Source: Bacteroidetes bacterium HGW-Bacteroidetes-6
GTDB lineage: Bacteria > Bacteroidota > Bacteroidia > Bacteroidales > DTU049
Direction of reading: 5' to 3'
Assembly (NCBI GenBank): GCA_002842495.1
Contig: PHDB01000006.1
Span: forward strand, 46,343-110,342
DNA: 64,000 nt
This document shows, piece by piece, positions 28,286 through 37,171 of the stretch. Each line of letters starts with the position of its first letter. Within the stretch, counting starts at the first letter, position 1. The translations under genes were made by a program, and so were the position numbers. The notes below the pieces were generated by a model. It saw only the letters and a program-made list of their open reading frames with translations, did no database searches and was not told the DNA's origin.

Positions 28286-29308
28286 ATGCTGAAACAACCC
28301 GAAGAAATTGCAGAAGAAGAAAAAGAACTCTACGAACATCATCGAATTGTTGTAGATAAGGGACAAACCCAGATCCGGATTGACAAATTTCTGGTTAATC
28401 GCATCGAAAACATCAGTCGGAATCGGATACAAAATGCTGCAAAAGCCGATTGTATTTTATGTTTTGGAAAGCCCGTAAAATCGAATTACAAAGTCAAGCC
28501 CAATGACGAAATAAGCATAGTACTGCCCTATCCTGTCATTGAACTTGAAATACTTCCCGAAGATATAGAAGTGGATGTGATTTACGAAGATCATGCCTTG
28601 CTTGTTGTTAACAAGTCGCCAGGAATGGTTGTTCATCCAGGACACAACAACTACAATCGTACGTTGTTGAATGCATTGCTTTTTCATTTTTCAAAAACTG
28701 TACAGCCACCGCCATTTCCATTGTTGGTTCATCGGATAGATAAAGATACCAGCGGATTGCTTGTTGTAACCAAGGAAGAGTACGCACAAACTTTTCTTGC
28801 CCGACAATTTTTCGATCACAGTATCGAACGCAAATATCAGGCTCTGGTGTGGGGCGATTTCGAAAAAAACAGTGGAACAGTTAGTGGATTTATTGGGCGA
28901 AGCGCAAAAGATCGCAGAGTGATGTCGGTTTCCGACAACGAAGGCGAAGGGAAATGGTCGGTAACACACTATAAAGTACTTGAACGGTTTGGTTTTGCAA
29001 GTTTGATTGAATGCCAGCTCGAAACCGGACGCACTCACCAAATCAGGGCACATATGCGTCACATTGGGCATCCAATCTTTTCCGATGAAATGTATGGGGG
29101 AAGAATTCTTCACAAAGGTAATTCCACAACGAAATTCAAGCAGTTTATCGACAACTGTTTTACAATCATGCCGCGTCAGGCTTTGCATGCCGGAGTATTG
29201 GGTTTCATCCACCCAACGACAAACCAGATGATGCATTTTAGCAACGAATTGCCAGCTGACTTTACTCAGGTACTCGAAAAAATGAGAAGAAACAGTAAAA
29301 ATCCTTAG
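28286..29308 (+). CDS. RluA-family 23S rRNA pseudouridine synthase (RluD-like)
   Basis: 340-residue cytoplasmic enzyme isomerising uridines in RNA. N-terminal S4 RNA-binding domain (about 30-90; RIDKFLVNRI, NYKVKPNDEI) and pseudouridine synthase core with the active-site motif HRIDKDTSG, catalytic Asp152. RTHQIRAHM is also present. The S4 domain and length point to RluC/RluD types, with RluD (positions 1911, 1915 and 1917) the usual annotation in this setting, but the exact site is not provable here. Only 2 bases separate it from the preceding gene and 9 bases from the following ABC permease gene, so it sits inside an operon. Confidence 0.92.
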   Translation: MLKQPEEIAEEEKELYEHHRIVVDKGQTQIRIDKFLVNRIENISRNRIQNAAKADCILCFGKPVKSNYKVKPNDEISIVLPYPVIELEILPEDIEVDVIYEDHALLVVNKSPGMVVHPGHNNYNRTLLNALLFHFSKTVQPPPFPLLVHRIDKDTSGLLVVTKEEYAQTFLARQFFDHSIERKYQALVWGDFEKNSGTVSGFIGRSAKDRRVMSVSDNEGEGKWSVTHYKVLERFGFASLIECQLETGRTHQIRAHMRHIGHPIFSDEMYGGRILHKGNSTTKFKQFIDNCFTIMPRQALHAGVLGFIHPTTNQMMHFSNELPADFTQVLEKMRRNSKNP

Positions 29309-29317
29309 CTTTGTTGC

Positions 29318-30565
29318 ATGTTATTTTTCAGGCTTATAAAAGAGAGTTTTCTGTTTGCTATATCGGCGATTCTGGTAAACCGACTCAGAACTATTCTGAC
29401 TGTTTCCGGCATCACGATTGGTATATTTTCAGTCATTATGGTTTTTACTGTTGTTGATTCCATGAAAACTCAAATCACTTCAAGCATTGAATCGCTGGGG
29501 ACCAATGTTGTTTTTATTCAAAAATGGCCCTGGTCTTTTTCGTCGGATTATGCCTGGTGGAAGTACATGAAAAGACCTGTCCCAACCATCGACGAAATGG
29601 AAGCTATTCGCAAAAGAAGCACTACTATTCAGAATGCAACTTTTATGGCGTCAACATCAAGCGAAGTTGACTTCAAAGAAAATAAAGTTGAATCAGCTCC
29701 TATAAGTGGTGTTTCGGACGACTATAACAAGGTTTTTATTTTCAATATTTCTGAGGGTCGGTATTTTAGTCCCAGCGAACTCAACAACGGGGTTGCAGTA
29801 TGTCTTGTCGGAGCTAATGTAGCAGAGAAATTGTTTCAGAATCAGGATGCTATTGGGAGCGACATTAAGATTTTCAACCGACAAGTAAACGTCATTGGAA
29901 TTCTAAAAGCGGAAGGAACAAACAATTTTGGCAACAGTAACGACGACTTGATTATGGTTCCCTATGGCTTCTTTAGTCGTATCATCAACATGGATAACGA
30001 ACAGCGAGTTAATTCTTTCATTGCTGTGAGGGGCAAACCCAATATCCCAAACGAAGAGATGGTATATGACCTGACAGGAACCATGCGGAGTCTCAGGCGA
30101 CTCAAGCCTGGCGTAGAAGATGATTTCTCTATCAACGAGCCAAGTCTTCTCACACAAGGTCTTTCGGGTATTTTTGACATTGTAACACTTGCCGGATGGC
30201 TCATCGGAGGATTTTCGTTGCTTGTTGGCGGATTTGGTATTGCAAATATCATGTTCGTCTCTGTTCGCGAGAGAACAGGCATCATTGGTATTCAAAAATC
30301 GCTGGGCGCCAAAAACTCGTTTATCATGAATCAGTTTTTGGTTGAAGCCATTTTTCTGAGTCTTTTCGGAGGAATTTTCGGGCTGATATTGGTCTGGTTG
30401 CTAACTATGCTTGCTAGCAGCGCAATGAATTTTTCAATTGGCTTATCCGCAAGCAATATCATACTTGGTGTTAGTGTTTCGGCCGCTATAGGTCTTATTG
30501 CAGGGTTAATTCCGGCATACAGTGCATCTAAACTCGATCCGGTAGAAGCCATCAGGCAAAATTAA
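29318..30565 (+). CDS. MacB/FtsX-type ABC transporter permease
   Basis: 415 residues: one membrane segment at the N-terminus (about 22-45), a periplasmic MacB core domain of about 220 residues, and three membrane segments in the C-terminal third (about 285-315, 340-370 and 380-405) with the FtsX signature (SVRERTGIIGIQKSLGA and the terminal KLDPVEAIRQN). Such permeases pair with a MacB-type ATPase for mechanotransmission or lipoprotein/peptide export. No ATPase gene is adjacent, so the partner is encoded elsewhere. A TAGCTTTG box overlaps the upstream stop codon, 4 bases before the ATG; it may be chance or a leaderless start. Confidence 0.9.
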   Translation: MLFFRLIKESFLFAISAILVNRLRTILTVSGITIGIFSVIMVFTVVDSMKTQITSSIESLGTNVVFIQKWPWSFSSDYAWWKYMKRPVPTIDEMEAIRKRSTTIQNATFMASTSSEVDFKENKVESAPISGVSDDYNKVFIFNISEGRYFSPSELNNGVAVCLVGANVAEKLFQNQDAIGSDIKIFNRQVNVIGILKAEGTNNFGNSNDDLIMVPYGFFSRIINMDNEQRVNSFIAVRGKPNIPNEEMVYDLTGTMRSLRRLKPGVEDDFSINEPSLLTQGLSGIFDIVTLAGWLIGGFSLLVGGFGIANIMFVSVRERTGIIGIQKSLGAKNSFIMNQFLVEAIFLSLFGGIFGLILVWLLTMLASSAMNFSIGLSASNIILGVSVSAAIGLIAGLIPAYSASKLDPVEAIRQN

Positions 30566-30579
30566 GTCAATCCTTTTTT

Positions 30580-30999
30580 CTATCTATTATATTTGTGGTA
30601 GTCCCACTTATTATTTTGCTGTTCAATAAGAACATCGTAAATAGTAAGCGCCAGACGAAGAAAAATATCGAGCTTATTGTTTTTAAGCCATTCACGAGCA
30701 GGAGTAACTCCACGACAGGCATCGGCAAAAACAACGTAGAAAGTAAGGTTGTTTTTTTTCAACCACGCAATGGCAGCATCTTCGGAATCGATAGCATCGC
30801 TAAGGACACCGAGTTCAGGCGAATTGTTATCGAACAACCATTTCAGAGCTTTTTTATCAGCCCGCACAGCATTCGAAAAAGCAGCCAGTTCAGGATAGCC
30901 ACCTTCCATTAAAACCTTAAAAAATTCCGACTTTCCGCTGATAGCTTGCTCGAGCGCAAGCAAAATTTTAACATCGTATTCGAAAAGCATTTGTGCCAT
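30580..30999 (-). CDS. small repeat protein of unknown function
   Basis: 139 residues without a signal peptide or membrane segment. The sequence consists of four similar units of about 25 residues: FFKVLMEGGYPELAAFSNAV, ALKWLFDNNSPELGVLSDAI, AIAWLKKNNLTFYVVFADAC and AREWLKNNKLDIFLRLALTI. The shared pattern is A-x-x-W-L-x-x-N-N-x-x-x-L-x-x-x-x-x-A, suggesting a helical solenoid resembling ankyrin- or TPR-like stacks but without their consensus. Probably a cytoplasmic protein-binding scaffold, which is an inference. It begins 10 bases after the ubiX stop on the same strand and is likely co-transcribed with ubiX and the beta-barrel gene. Confidence 0.75.
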   Translation of the reverse strand: MAQMLFEYDVKILLALEQAISGKSEFFKVLMEGGYPELAAFSNAVRADKKALKWLFDNNSPELGVLSDAIDSEDAAIAWLKKNNLTFYVVFADACRGVTPAREWLKNNKLDIFLRLALTIYDVLIEQQNNKWDYHKYNR

Positions 31000-31009
31000 A
31001 AGTCAGCAA

Positions 31010-31588
31010 TTATAAATTTCCCCACTCAATTTCGGGTTGCGAAATTCCAGCAACATTGAGCATTCGCGAAACCAAAGCAGAAACAAGCTCCTGAATGTTT
31101 TTAGGATGATGATAATAAAACGGTGAAGCCGGAAAAATTATCGCTCCTGCATGTGTTGCACGAGTCATGTTTTCAAGATGAATAAGACTATAGGGCGATT
31201 CGCGCACCATTAGAACAAGAGGTTTACGTTCTTTCAGCATAACATCAGCAGCTCGCAGAATAAGATTTGACGATTGGCCACTAGCAATTCCCGCCAGACT
31301 TCCCATGCTGCAAGGGGCTATAAACATGGCATTGAAACCGGCTGAACCCGACGCTGGTGCTGCAAATAAATCGCTGTTATCGAAAAAAGTAATTTTTGAG
31401 GATTCTGAGATCGGCGTTGCTTTCTCGAAATCAAATACATTTTTTCCGTTTTCGCTCAGCAATATAGCAATTTGACTTACAGAATCAACCGCAATCAGCT
31501 GCCTGACAAGCTCTGCTCCATACAACGAGCCACTAGCACCCGTTATAGCTACAATCACCTTCGATATGGATTCAGAAATGATATTCAT
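31010..31588 (-). CDS. ubiX: flavin prenyltransferase UbiX
   Basis: 192-residue flavoprotein that attaches a dimethylallyl group to FMN, making the prenylated FMN cofactor of UbiD-type decarboxylases. Family signatures are present: VAITGASGSLYGAEL near the N-terminus, PCSMGSLAGIASGQSSNLILRAADV and KPLVLMVRESPYS in the middle. The length is typical (about 190). No ubiD homologue is in the window. The start overlaps the stop of the upstream beta-barrel gene by 17 bases, and the next gene follows 10 bases later, so all three form one minus-strand transcript. Confidence 0.95.
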   Translation of the reverse strand: MNIISESISKVIVAITGASGSLYGAELVRQLIAVDSVSQIAILLSENGKNVFDFEKATPISESSKITFFDNSDLFAAPASGSAGFNAMFIAPCSMGSLAGIASGQSSNLILRAADVMLKERKPLVLMVRESPYSLIHLENMTRATHAGAIIFPASPFYYHHPKNIQELVSALVSRMLNVAGISQPEIEWGNL

Positions 31589-32168
31589 AAGTAAGAGACA
31601 AAGCCAGATTGTATTGTCCTCGATTGAAATAGTATGTCACTCCACCCGGATGAGGACGAATAGGTAAAACTGAATGCGAATAACGCAAATTAACAGAACT
31701 ACTTTCTCCTATTACATACCTAAATCCTATATGTGCAGCTACTTCGTATTTTTCGAAAGGAGGACGGGAAGGCATAAGTCCATAGATATCGTATTCAACA
31801 TCTGTGTTTTTGATAAGAACGCCAAAAGACAAACCCGTTTCAAAACCAAACGATTTTTTCAGCATACGGCGATACAAAAACGGCACTTCTATATAGTTGA
31901 GTCGCATAATATATTTGGTAAGGTCATCTTTGGTAGGATTCCGGCGACTCCCTTTTTGCACAAAAAGCAATTCCATATCGAGCGTAGAATAATCGTCAAG
32001 GGGAATACCAACCAAAAAGCCAGCACTAATACCTGCTTTATCGAAGCCCGAAATGTTATCGCCCTGTACCTGAGTTCCTGTAATTCCGATACGGAAACCA
32101 CCTGTAAAGCTCTGGGCATTCGAATCCCAAAACAGAAGCATAACTGAACAAAAAAGCAAAATTTTCAT
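31572..32168 (-). CDS. outer-membrane beta-barrel protein (PorT-type fold)
   Basis: 198 residues from ATG at 32168, which opens a signal peptide (ending NAQS at about 19). The rest is a small eight-stranded-barrel pattern, with alternating hydrophobic/polar strands, aromatic girdle residues and a C-terminal Phe (LTYEYHF). It resembles the outer-membrane beta-barrel family (OMP_b-brl_2, the PorT fold) common in Bacteroidota. PorT itself is a T9SS component, but nothing here identifies this protein as PorT. Likely an outer-membrane protein of unknown role. Its stop overlaps the ubiX start by 17 bases. Confidence 0.82.
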   Translation of the reverse strand: MKILLFCSVMLLFWDSNAQSFTGGFRIGITGTQVQGDNISGFDKAGISAGFLVGIPLDDYSTLDMELLFVQKGSRRNPTKDDLTKYIMRLNYIEVPFLYRRMLKKSFGFETGLSFGVLIKNTDVEYDIYGLMPSRPPFEKYEVAAHIGFRYVIGESSSVNLRYSHSVLPIRPHPGGVTYYFNRGQYNLALSLTYEYHF

Positions 32169-32206
32169 GCGTATAATTATCAATACGAAGATACAAACTA
32201 TTTTGC

Positions 32207-32569
32207 TTACAAACAGAATGCATTCTCGATGATTTCGATATATACATCCGAGTCGGGAGATACCATTACCGACACAATATCGAATCGAACATTGTTTTCG
32301 ACAGCATTTTGGGCAATATAAGCTTCGGCTGCTCTTATCATAGCTGTTTGTTTTCGCTGATTGACTGCCTGCCATGGCTCACCAAAAGCCTGGCTGGTAC
32401 GAGCTTTTACCTCAACAAAAACTACCCAATTATTATGAAGTGCCACAATATCGATTTCATCTTTCCCGTTTCGCCAATTTCGGAATAAGATTTGATAGCC
32501 AAGCTGTTCCAAATAATTGGAAGCTTCATTTTCGCCAATTTTTCCTACTTTTGCACCTTTATTGGACAC
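32207..32569 (-). CDS. YraN/UPF0102 family putative nuclease
   Basis: 120 residues with the conserved UPF0102 pattern: GEN near position 12, NWR, EIDIVA, FVEVKAR and AVNQRKQ. This reproduces the D-ExK nuclease core of the restriction-endonuclease-like fold (E38-D40 and E53-K55 region), so a DNA- or RNA-junction nuclease role is suspected in the family, but the cellular role is unknown. The gene begins with GTG at 32569; no in-frame ATG exists nearby. Its start codon abuts the start of the divergent TPR sensor gene at 32570, an extremely tight head-to-head arrangement. Confidence 0.92.
   Translation of the reverse strand: MSNKGAKVGKIGENEASNYLEQLGYQILFRNWRNGKDEIDIVALHNNWVVFVEVKARTSQAFGEPWQAVNQRKQTAMIRAAEAYIAQNAVENNVRFDIVSVMVSPDSDVYIEIIENAFCL
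32546..32553 (+). promoter_or_regulatory. -7 promoter box of TPR sensor gene, inside yraN
   Basis: TACTTTTG, an exact TAnnTTTG match, 16 bases before ATG 32570 and within the coding sequence of the divergent yraN gene. Confidence 0.5.
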
Positions 32570-35104
32570 ATGATGAATTTTAATCGGAATATTTTACTCC
32601 CCGTCGCAAAAATACTCATTTTACCTTTTATTTTTGCTTTTTTGCAGGCGAATGCCCAAACCAACACGGTTGACAGCCTTCGAGAGCAATTCTTTCATGC
32701 AAAAAATCAGGGAAAGGCAAAAATATGTAATCAGCTGGCTTACGAATTTTTTGAGACCAGTACTGACAGTACTTTTTATTATGCAGCTCTTGCTCTTGAA
32801 TTTGCTCAACAGCATCTACAGTTTAAGGAAGAAGCTCAGGCTTTGTTCAGTATGGGATATAGCCGCGAAATGGCCGAGGATTACCTTGGGGCACTTGATT
32901 ATTACAATAAATCGTTTGATGGGTACCTCAGAATAAACGATAAAAATGGAATCGCCAGTGTTGCCAACTACATTGCAACCTTGTACAAATACACCGGCCA
33001 TTTCGAAACGGCTGTTGAATATTACAATACTGCACTGAAATATTATTCGGAATTGAAAGACCTTACCGGAATCACATACACTCTCAACAACATTGGTGTT
33101 ATGTACTTCTGGGCTGGCAATTACAACAAAGCATGGGACTCGTACGATAAAAGTCTGAAGTATTCGAGATTACTCAACGATTCAGCCTCGATAGGAAGCA
33201 CCTTGAACAATATGGGACTGCTTGCCATGGCCAAAAACCAGCTCGACAAAGCTATGGCTCTTTTCAAAGAGTCGCTTAAAATAAGCCAGGCTATCGCAGA
33301 CCCCAGTGGTGTTGCAACAGCCTATTCCAATATAGCCGACATTCTAATCAGGCGTGGCAAATGGGAAGAAGCCATGAATTACCTCGACCTTGTAGAGATG
33401 ATTAATCCACTTGAATTCAGTGCTACAATACGAACAAACGCATTTCACGACAAAGCCCAGGTATACGAAAAACTGAATCGCATTCCTGAAGCCATTCAAT
33501 ATTACCAGAAAGCACTCGATTGTGCTATTCAGTTTCAATTGCGTCCTGTCATGTCGGAAATTTATTATGATTATGCTCAGTTATTGACTAAACAAAATCA
33601 CCATAAAGAAGCTGCCGTATTTTATAAAAAATGTGTTGAACTACGCGATTCAATACATACCGACAAACTCAACGAGCAATTGTCTAACACACAATTCAGC
33701 ATCGATTTGAACGAAAAAGAGAGTGAGAATCAGATACTAAAACGTCAAAACGACATCAGAGCGCTACAAGTCGAAAAATGGAAATGGATTTTGCTCATAG
33801 CTATAATTTCGGCTGTCATTATTTTGCTATTGCTATTCATGTTGCTTGCCAAGCTTAGAAATGTGTCAATTCAGCATCGTGAACTCGAGAACAAAAACGC
33901 AGAAATCATTGTTCTCAACAAAGAACTAACGGAGCTCAAAGACAGGCTTAAGATACAGCTAAAAGAGCAAACCATTGAGCTAAAAGACGAAAAACAGCGA
34001 CGGGTGTGGATGGAAAAAGATCTGGCGGAAATCAAAGTTGAAAAAGACACTCAAAAAATGGTTTCAGATATGCTGAGACGGCATGTCGCCGAAGAAATTC
34101 AATCGTCAGTTGAGCTTATCAGGGATTATTCAAGTCAAATTTCAAAAGAATCAAGCAACCGCGACTCTAAGAACCTGCTTTCTTTTATTTCGTTCAATGC
34201 CCGACATATTCAGTTTTCGTTACAAGAATTGATGGTGCTCGATGGCGACAAAAGCGAGTGGAATTCGCTCCAAAGTGATCGATTCAGCGCCATTCAATTA
34301 CTCGAAGAAACCGAAAACTATTTCCGAAGATTGATTCCGGAAGCCAGACTCTTTATCACGAAAGAATCGGAGAATTATGGTGATTGCAGTGGCGACAAAA
34401 ACATGATTGTACGTTTGCTCAACGATGCTATTGTTTTGCTTTATCGTAATTCATCGGACCGAACGGTTCAAATTTCAGCATCTTCGCATAAAAAAACACT
34501 TAGCATTGATATTTCATCCAATCTATCCGCTGCAAATATTGAAATACTAAAAACACACTCATCTCAGGTAAGTCAAATGAGTCCGGAATCAGCAAACAAT
34601 ATCGATATTATCACACCTCTTTACTATTTGCATCAGTTTTCGATTCTCACAGATGTACAATACGAATTTGTTGCCGTTGAAACCAAAATGCACATTCGTT
34701 TTACCATTACCGAAACCAAGCAGCCCAAATCCAAAATAAAGCGACCATTCAACTTTGCTGTTGTCGACAACGACGATCCCATCAACAAAATGCTGTTGAG
34801 CAAAAACCTGAAGGCTCATGGAACCATTAGCATTCTTAAATTCAACGAAGTTGATTCACTAAGCAATGAAAACACCTACGATGTTTTTTTTATCGATATC
34901 CCAACCGACCAAATTAAAAAATTCTGCATTGAAATAGGGGCTTTAAAAACAAAGCACTACAAATCGATTTTTGTTGCCATGTCGGCTTATTTGCTCCCCG
35001 AAGATCGCGACTGTTTGTTAAGCGCCGGCTTCGATTTCTGTCTGGCCAAGCCTATTACGAACCTCGCTTTAAGCAGATTATTTGAGATATTAAAAGTCGA
35101 TTAA
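32570..35104 (+). CDS. TPR-sensor hybrid histidine kinase with degenerate kinase core
   Basis: 844 residues. Signal peptide (about 1-27, ending ANAQ), seven or so TPR-like repeats in the periplasm (about 45-350; LNNIGVMYFWAGNY, LNNMGLLAMAKNQ), one membrane segment (404-429), a cytoplasmic coiled coil (about 430-490), a histidine-kinase-like region and a C-terminal receiver domain. The kinase part looks inactive: where HExxTP is expected the sequence is EEIQSS (Glu508 in place of His), and the ATP-binding motifs are eroded. The receiver keeps its acidic pair (Asp735/736), phosphoacceptor Asp776 and Lys827. TPR-kinase fusions are frequent in Bacteroidota; a kinase-dead member may act as a signalling scaffold or receive phosphate from another kinase. 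ATG 32570 or 32573 is the start. Its stop is 16 bases from that of the convergent M1 peptidase. Confidence 0.85.
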   Translation: MMNFNRNILLPVAKILILPFIFAFLQANAQTNTVDSLREQFFHAKNQGKAKICNQLAYEFFETSTDSTFYYAALALEFAQQHLQFKEEAQALFSMGYSREMAEDYLGALDYYNKSFDGYLRINDKNGIASVANYIATLYKYTGHFETAVEYYNTALKYYSELKDLTGITYTLNNIGVMYFWAGNYNKAWDSYDKSLKYSRLLNDSASIGSTLNNMGLLAMAKNQLDKAMALFKESLKISQAIADPSGVATAYSNIADILIRRGKWEEAMNYLDLVEMINPLEFSATIRTNAFHDKAQVYEKLNRIPEAIQYYQKALDCAIQFQLRPVMSEIYYDYAQLLTKQNHHKEAAVFYKKCVELRDSIHTDKLNEQLSNTQFSIDLNEKESENQILKRQNDIRALQVEKWKWILLIAIISAVIILLLLFMLLAKLRNVSIQHRELENKNAEIIVLNKELTELKDRLKIQLKEQTIELKDEKQRRVWMEKDLAEIKVEKDTQKMVSDMLRRHVAEEIQSSVELIRDYSSQISKESSNRDSKNLLSFISFNARHIQFSLQELMVLDGDKSEWNSLQSDRFSAIQLLEETENYFRRLIPEARLFITKESENYGDCSGDKNMIVRLLNDAIVLLYRNSSDRTVQISASSHKKTLSIDISSNLSAANIEILKTHSSQVSQMSPESANNIDIITPLYYLHQFSILTDVQYEFVAVETKMHIRFTITETKQPKSKIKRPFNFAVVDNDDPINKMLLSKNLKAHGTISILKFNEVDSLSNENTYDVFFIDIPTDQIKKFCIEIGALKTKHYKSIFVAMSAYLLPEDRDCLLSAGFDFCLAKPITNLALSRLFEILKVD

Positions 35105-35120
35105 TCTTTTGCCGGGAGTA

Positions 35121-37037
35121 TCATTCCTTAACAAAAGAGCCATCAAATCGCCAGTTGTTGGTTTCCACAACAATTTGATATAGTCCTGGCGACAGAATAG
35201 AGACATTAACAGCTTCTCCACTTTTGTAACTGGAGTTGAGTACAAGAGCACCTCGATAGTCGAAAACCGATAATATACCGACAGAAGCGTCAGACCCAGC
35301 CGAAATAACAAGCTGATTGCTTACCGGATTCGGATAAACCGAAACCTTTGGCGATTGTTTCTCGCTTAAACTAAGCAACAAGCTATTGTTTGCCGAAACT
35401 ATCCATAAAGCAGGATCGAAACGAACCGAATCGGGATAGCCAGTATATTTAAAGCGAAATTCTTCTCCAGAATAAGTATGGTCAAAAATAATAGTAGTGT
35501 CAAAACCGTTTTGCCAAAATGTAATGGGAACCGGCATTTCAAAAAAGCTAACTGATGAATGGCTTTGTGTTTGATTAATAACAACACTTATTGTATCACC
35601 TGGCAAGTACGAGACCTGTGTTTGGTACGACGGATATCCTTCACCATAAAACCAATCGTCGAAAAACTCAGTAAGGTCAAGACCCGAAGCCACTTCGAGG
35701 TGATTGATCAAATCTGGTGTTTTAGCATATGAATAGCTAAATTGCGGGTCGTTATAATAATTCCGAATTCCCTGAAAAAACGCACTGTCGCCCATCACCC
35801 ATCGCAGCATATGAAGAACATAGGCTCCTTTGTAATAACTTAAGCGGCTAGAAAAGACTCTATCAACCGATGTAGTATCGTAAACATAAACAGATCCGTC
35901 AGGCTGGGATGTAATATAATTTACCGCACTTGTTTTCCAGGGCATCCAGTATTGATCGGGGAAGTAACGCTCATAGTTAAGAGCTGTAAAATAAGTCGCG
36001 AAGCCTTCGTTGAGCCAGATATCGTGCCATGTGCCACAAGTAACAGCATCGCCAAACCACATATGAAGAAGCTCATGAGCCATCAATTCATATCCAAAGC
36101 TCCCCATAAAACTCATGGTTTGGTGTTCCATTCCTCCGCCCCAACCAAATTGAGCATGTCCGTATTTTTCATTCATAAATGGATATGGAGCTATTATTGA
36201 GTCGTAAAACTGCATAACCGATTCGAGAGTAGGTGTAGAGAATTGTGCTATTGAAAGGTCTTCCGGAAAAACATAATTCAATACAGGTAATGTCCCTAAT
36301 GATAAGTTGAAATTGTTTGTGTAAATACTGTAATCGGTAACCGCAATTGCTACGAGGTAAGCCGCAATTGGATATCGATGTTTCCAATGCGCTGTAGTGT
36401 TGGGTCCAGCTGTTGTTTCCGAAATCAACAATCCATTTGATGCAGCGTGGTATCCATTTGGATGGGTTACATACACATCGATGGAATCAATTTTGTCGCT
36501 TAAATCGTTTTTGCATGGCCACCATTCATAGGCACCATACGGTTCCGACAAGGTCCAAAGAATAGGGGTATTGCTTCCTCCGTGCACATCCGTGATAAAA
36601 GATCCAAAACCACTTGGATTCGGTTTGCCATGATAAACAACTGTGATACTATCAAGAATTCCACTTGCCAATGGGCTGGGTAATGTTGACATAATCTTGT
36701 CAAGTGCATGTATCGAAACTATTTTTGTTCCGTGATACACTACTGAATCAACAAGAATATTATCCTGAAGCGAAAAATCGATTTGAGAAAGATTATTCTG
36801 AAGAACCACAAAATAAGAAGTCACAGACCCTCGTATTGAATCTTCGGCTGGGTCAACAATCCAATTAAAACGATGGTATTTAAGATCGTATTCCTGACCA
36901 ACAAACATCGGAGTTTTGGTTATTTTAGAAGCTCTAAATGCGTCGTCGCGAGCTATTTGCTGCGTTTCATTGATATCGATTTGTGCTGATAGTGATAAAC
37001 AAAGTGCCGCAAAAAGAGAAAATAATACTGTTTTCAT
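35121..37037 (-). CDS. M1 family aminopeptidase with T9SS type A sorting domain
   Basis: 638 residues from ATG at 37037, which opens a signal peptide (ending SLSAQ). The M1 metallopeptidase domain has the exopeptidase motif as GGGMEHQT and the zinc site HELLHMWF with the downstream NEGFA glutamate. A linker leads to a C-terminal type A sorting domain (about 565-638; VYPNPVSNQL, FDYRGAL and SPGLYQIVV). The enzyme is predicted to be exported by T9SS and either attached to the surface or released, trimming peptides from their N-termini. The longer frame up to 37088 adds only a non-signal extension. It has a good promoter and converges on the TPR sensor gene. Confidence 0.93.
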   Translation of the reverse strand: MKTVLFSLFAALCLSLSAQIDINETQQIARDDAFRASKITKTPMFVGQEYDLKYHRFNWIVDPAEDSIRGSVTSYFVVLQNNLSQIDFSLQDNILVDSVVYHGTKIVSIHALDKIMSTLPSPLASGILDSITVVYHGKPNPSGFGSFITDVHGGSNTPILWTLSEPYGAYEWWPCKNDLSDKIDSIDVYVTHPNGYHAASNGLLISETTAGPNTTAHWKHRYPIAAYLVAIAVTDYSIYTNNFNLSLGTLPVLNYVFPEDLSIAQFSTPTLESVMQFYDSIIAPYPFMNEKYGHAQFGWGGGMEHQTMSFMGSFGYELMAHELLHMWFGDAVTCGTWHDIWLNEGFATYFTALNYERYFPDQYWMPWKTSAVNYITSQPDGSVYVYDTTSVDRVFSSRLSYYKGAYVLHMLRWVMGDSAFFQGIRNYYNDPQFSYSYAKTPDLINHLEVASGLDLTEFFDDWFYGEGYPSYQTQVSYLPGDTISVVINQTQSHSSVSFFEMPVPITFWQNGFDTTIIFDHTYSGEEFRFKYTGYPDSVRFDPALWIVSANNSLLLSLSEKQSPKVSVYPNPVSNQLVISAGSDASVGILSVFDYRGALVLNSSYKSGEAVNVSILSPGLYQIVVETNNWRFDGSFVKE

Positions 37038-37060
37038 TATTAAATATTTTACCTGAAGAG

Positions 37061-37089
37061 CAAAAATACGATTAATTGGTTGCAACAAA
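37061..37089 (-). promoter_or_regulatory. promoter of M1 peptidase gene
   Basis: On the minus strand TTTG (37089-37086) and TATTTTTG (37068-37061) are spaced by 17 bases. The -7 box ends 23 bases before the ATG. Confidence 0.65.
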
Positions 37090-37112
37090 ACTAAAATCTG
37101 TCAAGATACTTG

Positions 37113-37148
37113 CCCAAAATAAAAAAGCTTCGGGTTTCCGAAGCTTTT
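37113..37148 (-). terminator. intrinsic terminator after groEL
   Basis: An 11-bp perfect stem (37123-37133 with 37138-37148, loop of 4) is followed on the minus strand by a T-rich tract. It separates groEL from the M1 peptidase promoter. Confidence 0.88.
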
Positions 37149-37171
37149 CTTGATAAAACCAATTTTTGATT

